Shown here: positions 56,435 to 64,000 of the stretch, one piece after another | How the letters are laid out: each line of letters opens with the position of its first letter | How positions within the stretch are numbered: the stretch's first letter is position 1 | Assembly (NCBI GenBank): GCA_014621425.1 | Contig: JAANBB010000108.1 | Coordinates: forward strand, 39,696-103,695 | Source of the DNA: Cylindrodendrum hubeiense | Lineage: Eukaryota > Ascomycota > Sordariomycetes > Hypocreales > Nectriaceae | Direction: 5' to 3' | DNA length: 64,000 bases | The notes under the pieces: generated by a model | Told to the model about the DNA's origin: nothing | What the model saw: the letters and a program-made list of their open reading frames with translations, nothing else | The model's database searches: none | Made by a program: the position numbers and the translations under genes

Positions 56435-56660
56435 TTTTGACTAGAATCTTGGAAGCGAGAATAGATGTCACCCGAGTATCCTGCAGTATTGCAGTTGAGG
56501 ATTTGGGGAAAGGTAGACCCACGGAGATGATGATGAATGCGCATTTGTCAGACTCGGAGCGCATTCACGCTAGCACATTTGAGTGGCCCCGCTGCCAAGA
56601 CTTGGTATTTCCGTTTTGGGACATCGGTAATGGCAAGATAACTGACCAACTTAGTCTAGA

Positions 56661-57106
56661 CTAGTCTATTCCAGACTTCCAGAGGAAGCATCTGGTCAGT
56701 GACGCGAGTGGCTTGGGCAATAGTCGGATCTTAGAGGTCAAAGTCTGCTCCTGTCTTAGGTTAGAGGACGCATTTATGGTGTCATCAGCAGGCTGCTTAG
56801 ACATCGTGTCATCTACGGCATCTTTCAGGGTGTTGAGGTAATGCAGCTCTGTTTCAGACTGGCGGGAACCTTGGCCGGCCAAAGAATCAGGGGTGGGTTT
56901 ACAGTGAGGGGAACTCTCAGCACGAAAGGTAAGCCAGGGAGAGGTGTGTTGCGGCTTACTAAAACAACAATGTCGGAATTTCCGCGTCCTGAAGGAGAAC
57001 TGAAAACTCGGAAATAGAAACCCCAAGGAGCAATTTTGAAGGGAAGAAATCTATCGACAATTCCAATGGTCCTATCTCCAAAATCCCAGGTCCTATGAAG
57101 CGGCAT
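56661..57106 (-). CDS. Small hypothetical two-exon gene
   Basis: ATG 57106 starts MPLHRTWDFGDRTIGIVDRF. A good donor (GTAAGC) ends exon 1 at 56960. An acceptor before 56915 joins in phase to a second open stretch ending at 56661, giving 133 residues. The first exon has a balanced, protein-like composition; the second is polar (YLNTLKDAVDDTMSKQPADD). No family is recognised. It could also be the 3' part of a longer gene whose upstream exons were not found. Confidence 0.35.
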
Positions 57107-57481
57107 GAACCGTGACGGTGCCTAGCATTGGGCCGACAAACGAGGATTCCAGACGCTTACAACCGCCATAGGCCATCTCACGGACTCTTCCCATCCACTA
57201 TGTTCCCGTCGAAAGAAATCATCGGAAGGGTGGTCCAAGTACATCCATGAAGCTTTGGCTGTGTTTGCCTGGTATATCTTCCAAAGTGACTTAGTCGCTG
57301 TCCTGTCACAGCCTCTACCAAAGATCCCAACATTCTTTTTGGGATAAGTGAGGAAGTATAAACTGCGAACTTGTTGTGCAATTTCTTTGTGATTTGAAAG
57401 TAACTAGTAGTCGCAGTAGAAAACGAGGAATCAGCCAGATTGAAACTTTACTTAGCTGCCAGTTTGCCTTAGGGACAACCT
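57107..57481. other. Intergenic region
   Basis: Short minus-strand open frames occur without recognisable domains. No other feature is seen. Confidence 0.35.
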
Positions 57482-58357
57482 TCACCATAATGACCTGACC
57501 GGAACCCAATTGGCATCTTCATCGAGCCTATTTTCTCCAGCTTCTATCTCCATCAGGAGATCATCATTCCAGTCATCGATAGACGTCTGTCTAAGTTCGT
57601 AATTCCACCACGTTTCAGGTCCCAAGCTTTGGTTTCCTAGCTTATTTCTATTCTCTTTAGAATCTCTGACTCGCTCATTCGAGTAACACCGCGCACTATG
57701 AAGCCAGAAAGCTTCGCCTGGACGGCCTAGTTTTCTGCGATAGACTTCCCACAGCGATGGATACAATTCGATTCGCTTGATGGAGCTCCGGGGGGCGTGG
57801 CCAAGCGAATTGAAAAAATGCATGTTGGTTAAATCCTCTGGTTGTAGCCAGCGTTGTTTGGTTGCGTTTGTGTTTGGGATGTCTTGATCGATGCATTTCT
57901 TTAATCCCGCAAGGTGTTTTTTGGACTGCTTTGTGTCTCTGCTCGCGAGTTCCATAAGCTGAAGATCATACATGCCTTTGAGAAAAACACCGTATTGATG
58001 GAATAGAATTCCGGAGAGGCCGCGAAGGTCAAATGCGACTTTGGGAATGAATTCTGATTCGAGGATATGCTGGAGAGAAATGCTGCCACTTGCAGTGGAT
58101 AGGGCTGTGGCACCTAGCCGCTTCATTTTGACAACGTAGAGTGTATTCTTTGGATGTATCAAAACGTGAAATTCGGCAAGTTGATTTGTTGCAATACCTA
58201 CGGCATCCAAATAGATTGAAGGAGGCCTAGGCGGAAGCCCTGTCAAGTTTGCAAGTAGTGATTCAAAGGCTTGAGGAGAGTCAATGACGGCGGTGGTAGG
58301 AGAGCCATTTTCGTGACCTGTGTTGTCCAGACGAAGTCGAGATTCAGTGTCGCTCAT
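57482..58357 (-). CDS. DEDD 3'-5' exonuclease-like protein, catalytic acids apparently lost
   Basis: Single-exon gene for 291 residues from ATG 58357. The fold of the RNase D / egalitarian-like exonuclease family is visible: PSIYLDAVGIATNQLAEFHV for the first strands, NTLYVVKMKRLGATAL, LQHILESEFIPKVAFDLRG, then LFHQYGVFLKGMYDLQLMEL and a helical C-terminal part with WEVYRRKLGRPGEAFW. In active relatives the first strand carries D-x-E and the second motif FDVRNDSDAL-like acids. Here the sequence is LDAVG and FDLRGLSGIL, so the Glu and the second acidic pair seem absent. It is therefore likely a catalytically inactive relative. The frame itself is unbroken. Confidence 0.72.
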   Translation of the reverse strand: MSDTESRLRLDNTGHENGSPTTAVIDSPQAFESLLANLTGLPPRPPSIYLDAVGIATNQLAEFHVLIHPKNTLYVVKMKRLGATALSTASGSISLQHILESEFIPKVAFDLRGLSGILFHQYGVFLKGMYDLQLMELASRDTKQSKKHLAGLKKCIDQDIPNTNATKQRWLQPEDLTNMHFFNSLGHAPRSSIKRIELYPSLWEVYRRKLGRPGEAFWLHSARCYSNERVRDSKENRNKLGNQSLGPETWWNYELRQTSIDDWNDDLLMEIEAGENRLDEDANWVPVRSLW

Positions 58358-59280
58358 AGTAGAGATATGGTGTCGTTAATGATATTTAAATAACCATGGA
58401 TGACACTCAGAACAGGCTACATGCAGAGGTATATATAGTAATTTTCGTTGTAAAGTAAGCAATTCAGACACGTGAATCTCGTTCCATTGTAGTCAGCTGC
58501 CCGCCTTTCGTGGTCGCTGTGTTGGTCGGCCTCCTACATCATGCAACTGTTTTGGTCGGCCTCCCACATGAATCAACAATGCGTTGGTGCCCGAGTGCTA
58601 GTCCCACTGTTTGGGACATCCAAGATGATATGCGCCATCTCAAATTGGGCTTCCGGATCGGCCTGATGCTAGCCAATTCATTGGTAAAGCTGCTACATAT
58701 TCCAACCCGTCAAATTCTCGATCAGACTCTGGACAGCGCTGTCTCTGGGAAACTTCAGCTCCTTTATTTCTTCACCCATCTGGCCCGGCCACGACATGAT
58801 CAGATGCCTGTATTTCGGTACATGCCTGGTTGTGCACATATTCGCCCCGCCCGTAAGACTCGGGCCGGACGACAGCCTATTGTGGCTGCAGTCGGTCAAA
58901 CAGGCCGCCAATGAGGTATTTGCCAAGGGTCCCTATCAAGACCAAAAACGGCAATGGATCGACGCAGTTCTCTCTTTCCCTGGAGAGGAGGTAACGCAGA
59001 TCATCACATCAAGATCTATAGTCTCTGACCTTCAGAAGCTGGCCCAATGTCACTTCAGCTTGCTGCGGAATTACCATAAACCGAAGCCGATCGCACCTCT
59101 CCTATCTAAGTCGCCAAAAGAAAATTAGTTCGGATTTATTTCGGCACGTGAGAGCCTTAGCGTCCCGCAAAGGTGACGTGGGCCGCTTCCGGCAAGCGGT
59201 TTGTTCAAGGGAGGAACTTGGCTTCGCTCCAAATTATTGACAGTCCTGTCACCAATCATACGTCTTTACTGCTGTGTGCG
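58358..59280. other. Intergenic region with unassigned open frames
   Basis: A short echo, TTGGTCGGCCTCC...CACATGA, occurs twice near 58520-58570. An open frame on the plus strand ending at 59128 reads QSVKQAANEVFAKGPYQDQK and has protein-like composition, but no start, partner exon or family was found. It may be a relic. Confidence 0.35.
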
Positions 59281-60675
59281 ATGGATGAATCAAGTTCCAC
59301 GACAGGCCCCAGCGGCGATTCTTTTCTGAATCTTGGCCTGGGCGAGACCATCACTGATAAACGGGAAATCGTGTTGGTGGCTGGGTCGGCCTCGCGTTCA
59401 AACAGGACCGCGACGATACATATCTTGCAACATCAACCGACCAGCCGCCCAATCGAGGACAGGTACTCAATAGACATTCAGACGCAGGATGAAGATGGAG
59501 AGGAAGCTGGACAAACAACACTGCTGCTTGGAGTTTACGACGGCCATCGTGGGTCATCCGCGGCTGCATACGTGGCGCAGGCCCTGCCATCGGAGGTCCT
59601 GTCAACAGCTGCTCATACGACACAAAATGCAGATGGTCAGCCACAACTGATTCAAGAGGCATTCAATTCTTTCGATGAACGGATGTTATCTTCATTTCAA
59701 GAAGAACATCCCAATCCGACAACCTCTCCGATCCATACTCATAAGCGCACACTCAGCTCCATCGCGACAAAGCTCTTCAAGGCAAAGAGACAAAGGGGAG
59801 ACGAGAAAGAGGTCAAAATCACCGCAGAAAGCACAACAGCTGCACTGAGAGTGTTGAGTGGCTGCACCGCCTCCATGCTCATGATCAAGATACCACACAA
59901 TTCCCAAGAAACGCCATCCGGCGAGATAATAAACCTTGGAGATTCGCGAGTGGTTGTCGCATCTTTTACCCCCCAACCTAGGATCCATGCTACTAGCGTT
60001 GATATCAACTCGGGGGTCAAGGATGAACAGCAGCTCATCACATCCCAACATCCTAGCGATGATCCAAAGGATATCTTTGTGGGTGGGCGGCTATTCGGCG
60101 AAACCCTTTCGACTCGGGCATTTGGAGATGGCATATACAAGTTACCACTCCGAGCAAACCAAAGTATGGCCACGCAAGATACCGAAGGCGAGCCACCAAC
60201 CTACCCTGTGTTGACATCCGAGCAGCGGCACCAGCATAAAGACCTGATACATCAGCTAAGCATCCGACAACAAGCTGCTTCAGCTTCCAAGGGGAAAAGA
60301 AAGATTATTCCACTGATTGAGCGCTACGACACATTATTTTGGGCGTACAATAGCCCGCCGTACGTATCGGCAACACCCCAGGTCACCAAGGCTCTGTTAG
60401 ATATTGGTATCCCCAGTCAAGAAGATTCACCAAACCCCCAAAAATCACACCCAATAGTTTTCGTACTAGCAACTGACGGATTGTGGGACTTGGTATCATC
60501 TGAAGAAGCGGTTGAGATCCTAGGTCAGGCACTAAACCAGGATTCATCCACCTCTGGTGGGGACGGATTAAACATGGCACAAATATTGTTCGACGAGGTT
60601 GTTAAGCGTACAGGAAGAAAGCCAGGAGATGATGTCACGATTCTGGTGCTAGTCTTCGACCCAGCAAACAGCTAA
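59281..60675 (+). CDS. PP2C-type protein serine/threonine phosphatase
   Basis: Single-exon gene of about 464 residues from ATG 59281, preceded by an in-frame non-ATG stretch. Metal-dependent phosphatase motifs appear in order: RPIEDRYSI near residue 55 (D for metal coordination), LLLGVYDGHRGSSAAAYVAQ (the hallmark DGH), GCTASMLMI, IINLGDSRVVVAS, the late FVLATDGLWDLVSSEEAVEI (second metal-binding D), and near the end RKPGDDVTILVLVF (DD near the C terminus). It removes phosphate from Ser/Thr residues of unknown targets. A Lys/Arg-rich insert (KLFKAKRQRGDEKEVK) and long spacing before the last motifs resemble the Ptc5/Ptc6 type. No clear mitochondrial presequence is seen. The gene looks intact. 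Confidence 0.92.
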   Translation: MDESSSTTGPSGDSFLNLGLGETITDKREIVLVAGSASRSNRTATIHILQHQPTSRPIEDRYSIDIQTQDEDGEEAGQTTLLLGVYDGHRGSSAAAYVAQALPSEVLSTAAHTTQNADGQPQLIQEAFNSFDERMLSSFQEEHPNPTTSPIHTHKRTLSSIATKLFKAKRQRGDEKEVKITAESTTAALRVLSGCTASMLMIKIPHNSQETPSGEIINLGDSRVVVASFTPQPRIHATSVDINSGVKDEQQLITSQHPSDDPKDIFVGGRLFGETLSTRAFGDGIYKLPLRANQSMATQDTEGEPPTYPVLTSEQRHQHKDLIHQLSIRQQAASASKGKRKIIPLIERYDTLFWAYNSPPYVSATPQVTKALLDIGIPSQEDSPNPQKSHPIVFVLATDGLWDLVSSEEAVEILGQALNQDSSTSGGDGLNMAQILFDEVVKRTGRKPGDDVTILVLVFDPANS

Positions 60676-61428
60676 GGGCCCGGGATGCTGTTGGTGTTCC
60701 CAAAGAAACCCCGAGATAATTCCGAATGCCTGCCATTCACAAAGTAAGACCGAGATCTTCTGATTGGGAGGGCGTGTTCATGGGCTATGATCACCTGGAG
60801 ATTGAGGCGGAATTTTATTTCAGACACAGCTTGTCTTACATTCAGTTTCAATACTCCCAATCTCGTGGCTCCAACTTAATTCACACCAGAAACTGGGCAT
60901 CACAAGCCAGCGCTATTAACATCGAAAATCGGTTCACTCGAGAGACCTGATATTATGAAGGTCTACGCAACTGACCCAAATAGCCTGCTCGAACCACATG
61001 ATCTTCTTTCATGTTGCGCATTTAAGCGCATTGTTATTTCTAATGTCGGTCAATTTACTGTCGGATTTAAAAATTAATCAACAGCGAATCTTATATCCCT
61101 GCAATCTGGTACTGCGGAATTCGTGGTGAAGTACGGATAGAGAATGCCAGCTTTGACATACACAGAAACTGACACTCAAAATTTAAAACACTGCTATAAC
61201 ACCAAATAATTTGTTCTCGAAATAAAGTCGGTGAATGATCTGCACCTAAAGACATGTTTCACGTGATATGACCATGGTGGAATATCCCCTCACAATGACG
61301 AATTAGATAAACCAGACACATTGATTTCAAAGCATCCGATTTATCTGACAGCTCCTCAAAACTATCTTTCACAAGAAAAGTTTATTGTATTGCAGTTTCC
61401 CTCAACACAATAGCATCGCATAGTCACC
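60676..61428. other. Intergenic region
   Basis: 3' flank of the phosphatase and 5' flank of the monooxygenase. No gene or repeat is recognised. Confidence 0.4.
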
Positions 61429-63123
61429 ATGGCTACTGAAAATCGCATCAGATCAGTCGCCATCATCGGGGCTGGCGCAGCTGGTACTTGAACCCATCCA
61501 GCTAAGCTTTTATGGAGCTGACTGCGTCAATATTTAGGTGCAGCGGCGGCAGCGGCATTTAAAGCTGAAGATTACTTTGAACAGATTCGAGTATTTGAAC
61601 GGAGAGGAACTGCCGGCGGAACCTGGTGAGTCAACCCGAGTAACATATAGGTTGTCATAGACTTTTTGTCTAACGTGCATAGGATATATGATCCAGACCC
61701 GCACGTGCCTTCAATTCGTCCCGGAGGTCTGCCGGCGGATTTGGACAAACCATTGGAGATTCCGACTACTTTGCCCGCAACCACGTCTCCTAATCAACAG
61801 GAGAGATTTGTTCAAACCCCGATTTATGATACCCTTACGTGAGACTCATCATATGTTTTGCTTTGAGCTAAATAGCTAATGGATATAGCACCAATGTCCC
61901 GGCTATTGCCATGTCGTTCTCTGACTCACCGTTTCCATATGGGCCATTTGTTCCTCATCACGTTCCCCGACAATACATAGAGAATTACTTCTCCAAACAA
62001 AGAACTGATGATTTCTTGTCTCTGAATACTACGGTAGAAGATGTATCACTATTGTCATCGCCACGGAGCAAAGGGCCCCAGCGATGGAAGTTGACGCTCC
62101 GGAAGTACGATCCCTCAAAGCTGGCCGATGTATGGTGGGAAGAGAAGTTTGATGCAGTCATCCTTGCCAACGGACATTATTCAATTCCTTGGGTAAGTGA
62201 ATTTTCTAAATCACTCAGATGTGGAGGGGAAAATGAACTAATGGCCCTAGATACCGGAGGTGACTGGCCTCGCTGCTTATATGGAGAAATTTCCAGGACG
62301 CGTCATACATTCCAAATATTATCGCTCATCTCGACACTTTGCCAATAAGAAAGCGGTGATTATCGGAAACTCCGCATCAGGACACGATATCACCACGGGG
62401 CTGGTGTCAACTGCACAGCTCCCGGTGTACCAGTCAAGGCGATCGTTGGGGAGATGGGACGGGGATGAGCCACTCAGTGGTGTTCAATGGAAGCCCATTA
62501 TAAAAGAGTTCAAGTTGGATGGAACGATCGTATTCGATGACGGCACTGTCTTGTATGACGTTGATCAAGTCATCTATTGCACAGGCTACAAACCATCTTT
62601 TCCTTTTTGGAACAGTAAAGTGAATGGCCGGCCTCTCTGGGACTACGAGTCAAACAAGCTGATCAAGAGCTACTGGCACACCTTCTTGCAAGACTTTCCG
62701 AGGCTGGCAATCGTTGGCATACCACGAGTCTTGACATTTAGGAGCTTTGAATATCAAGCTGTGGCTCTCGCGCGACTTTTCTCTGGCAGGAATGCCCTCT
62801 CGCTTCCCTCACTGCGGGAACAGGAAAGATGGGAGAAGGAGAGGGATGAGAAATCGAAAAGAGAACATCTGAAGTTTCACGACATTAGGTGGGAGACGGG
62901 AGAGACCATGAATTGGTTGGATGGGTTCTTTCAAATTGCCGGGCTCGGAAGATTGACAGGCGAAGGCAGGATCCCACCAGCAATGACGAAGGATCTCATA
63001 TGGGCTATTGAGAACATCAAGAAATACCCCGAGCCGGGAAACCAGAACAATGGGAAGAAAGCTGAGGCTGATGAGTGGGTGGTGGTGAATCGTTCGACGA
63101 AGGATCTGCTACATTTTATTTAA
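61429..63123 (+). CDS. Flavin-containing monooxygenase
   Basis: FAD- and NADPH-dependent monooxygenase of about 491 residues. Five exons keep phase: 61429-61483, 61538-61625, 61683-61838, 61889-62192 and 62251-63123. The FAD Rossmann motif GAGAAG ends exon 1 (RSVAIIGAGAAG) and continues AAAAAFKAEDYFEQIRVFER, with RRGTAGGTW across a splice. A central AVILANGHYSIPWIPEV and the NADPH Rossmann region KKAVIIGNSASGHDI follow, then VIYCTGYKPSFPFW (the CTGY motif of FMOs). Such enzymes oxygenate N or S atoms of small molecules or act in secondary metabolism; the substrate is not known. The exact FMO fingerprint FxGxxxHxxxY is only partly kept (FPGRVIHSKYYR), which is normal for fungal members. The gene looks intact. 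Confidence 0.92.
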
Positions 63124-63300
63124 CCAGTTGAGTAATAGAATTATGTAGGCATATGCTTCAATCCTACCAGCGGTGGAATAGATCCTTTGCGATAGCGGTC
63201 CATAGACTAGAGGGGGATCCTCGAACTCTCCCGCCCCTCGAAGAGCATTGTCGTTAACTAAATTTAGGGATGAGTCACGTTCCTGGATAATCACTTTGGG

Positions 63301-63321
63301 CTGGCGACTGGCGACTGGCGA
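63301..63321. repeat. 7-bp tandem repeat
   Basis: CTGGCGA occurs three times in a row. It is non-coding, downstream of the monooxygenase. Confidence 0.85.
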
Positions 63322-63455
63322 CGACAGTGAGCCGTAAGGATATCGCAGGGGCTTGTACGTTGCTCTGCATCGATCATGACACCTTCGATCTGCGTAATAA
63401 AACGGCGGGATTACGACTCAATGCCGCCGGACCTACAGCATTAGGGTGGAGCTTA

Positions 63456-63573
63456 AGCAACAAGCGGCGGGGTTCATCATCAAAATGCAGGAATCCCGCC
63501 GGACTTTCAGCTTTTAGCGTGTAATTTTAGCAACGAGCGGCGGGGTTCGTCGTCAAATACGAGAATCCCGCCG
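63456..63573. repeat. Two copies of a hairpin-forming repeat
   Basis: Copies at 63456-63501 and 63529-63573 both read AGCAACRAGCGGCGGGGTT...AATCCCGCCG. Within each copy GGCGGGGTT near the start pairs with AATCCCGCC near the end, so each could fold as a stem of about nine pairs with one G-T or mismatch. An inverted echo (GGCGGGATT) occurs at about 63403. It lies 140-260 bases upstream of the Zn2Cys6 gene. Confidence 0.8.
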
Positions 63574-63711
63574 TGATCATGCTGTTGGAGACCTTTCATC
63601 ACATTCAGCTTCCCGCTCCGTGTCCTAACACCGTAAATCAATGGCCAAGAGCCCTGTGTCCAGACTCACTCAATCGGACCCTCTGCTGGTTCGAATCGAC
63701 GCTGCCCAGTC

Positions 63712-64000
63712 ATGTCCTTGTCGCCCCTCAACTCCGCCGGTCGCGATCCCGCAGCCACCACAGGCCAATCCGCACCCTACGGCCACGCCTGTGTCGAATG
63801 CTCCAAAGCCAAATGCAGATGCATAGCCCGAGGCCCGGGTAATAGCTGCGACAGATGCCACCGCCTTGGGAAAGAATGCCGGCCCTCACCCCTGACCCGC
63901 AAACGCCTTTCTAGCACTCGCCCTGCTAAATCTCATGCGGACTCGTGCCATCAAACTCCTAAAGTGAAGAAATTGTAAATAATAAACATAAAGACGGTCC
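63712..64000 (+). CDS. Zn2Cys6 transcription factor, N-terminal part (runs off window)
   Basis: ATG 63712 opens MSLSPLNSAGRDPAATTG, then a zinc cluster: HACVECSKAKCRCIARG followed by NSCDRCHRLGKECRPSP, with the six cysteines correctly spaced, and a basic stretch (RKRLSSTRPAKSH). The frame meets TAA at 63976-63978 after KVKKL. GTAAAT at 63973 may be an intron donor there, because related factors continue with a coiled coil (LEEKL...). The remainder of the gene lies outside the window, so neither its length nor its intactness can be judged. Confidence 0.75.

Noticed and set aside
55665..56564. 299-codon single open frame on the minus strand
   Set aside because: Its first 160 residues are low-quality. 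A spliced model from ATG 56434 gives a family-like N terminus and keeps phase, so the long frame is a partial shadow.
58796..59128. Gene on the plus strand before the phosphatase
   Set aside because: Protein-like composition, but no start codon context, partner exon or family; left as unassigned.
1..64000. CRISPR array, tRNA or rRNA genes
   Set aside because: No regularly spaced direct repeats with unique spacers, no cloverleaf with A/B boxes and no rRNA-like stretch were recognised on reading.
1..64000. Secondary-metabolite gene cluster
   Set aside because: Tailoring-type enzymes (monooxygenase, reductase, NmrA-like, GNAT) and regulators are present but scattered, and no polyketide synthase, peptide synthetase, terpene cyclase or similar backbone gene is seen.

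Overview
This window comes from a filamentous ascomycete (Pezizomycotina). The genes have short GT-AG introns of about 50-110 bases, often with a CTAAY-like branch site. The gene families are typically fungal: HET domain, Zn2Cys6 regulators, RTA1, an isoflavone-reductase-like NmrA protein, pectate lyase family 3, and a GPI-anchored Cys-rich surface protein. A Tad1-like LINE carries stop codons of the kind left by repeat-induced point mutation (RIP). The species cannot be named from the sequence alone. All splice sites were placed by eye from splice signals, reading phase and protein continuity.

Layout. 1-660 is an AT-rich, gene-free block. 1.2-2.2 kb holds an NmrA/isoflavone-reductase-like gene (-). 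5.3-8.1 kb holds a homeobox plus C2H2 regulator (-) with one apparent frameshift. An MCT-type MFS transporter (-) and a GNAT acetyltransferase (+) are transcribed away from each other at 8.5-11.1 kb. Two Zn2Cys6 regulators lie at 11.6-15.5 kb and face each other. 16.9-18.3 kb is a decayed drug-efflux MFS gene. 19.2-20.1 kb is an intact RTA1 gene. 23.1-27.2 kb is a six-exon sterol-glucosyltransferase-like gene with two C-terminal ubiquitin-interacting motifs. 30.2-31.0 kb is a pectate lyase whose promoter carries a 91-bp duplication.

31.5-42.3 kb is rich in broken genes: a small secreted Cys-rich protein with one nonsense codon, a DXO/Rai1-like gene with one nonsense codon, a HET gene with a one-base frameshift, an arginase remnant, and an F-box-like gene with one nonsense codon. 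Two genes among them are intact: a DUF3433-like membrane protein and a GPI-anchored surface protein.

43.3-52.9 kb is one large gene for a secreted Thr/Ser/Gly/Gln-rich protein. It is split by a 5.2-kb, 5'-truncated Tad1-like LINE flanked by a 14-bp target-site duplication. Removing the element and one duplicate copy leaves a five-exon frame of 1,426 codons including the stop. 53.1-53.7 kb is a metallo-beta-lactamase-fold pseudogene. The right end holds a GRE2/DFR-like reductase, a regulator-like protein, a small two-exon gene, a DEDD-exonuclease-like protein lacking apparent catalytic acids, a PP2C phosphatase, a five-exon flavin monooxygenase, and the start of another Zn2Cys6 regulator that runs off the edge.

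The window does not look like one metabolic gene cluster. It reads as an accessory, plant-associated, transposon-influenced region where intact enzymes and transporters alternate with genes at several stages of decay. Several breaks are single-base. Each could be recent pseudogenisation or an assembly error, and I cannot tell which from one sequence.
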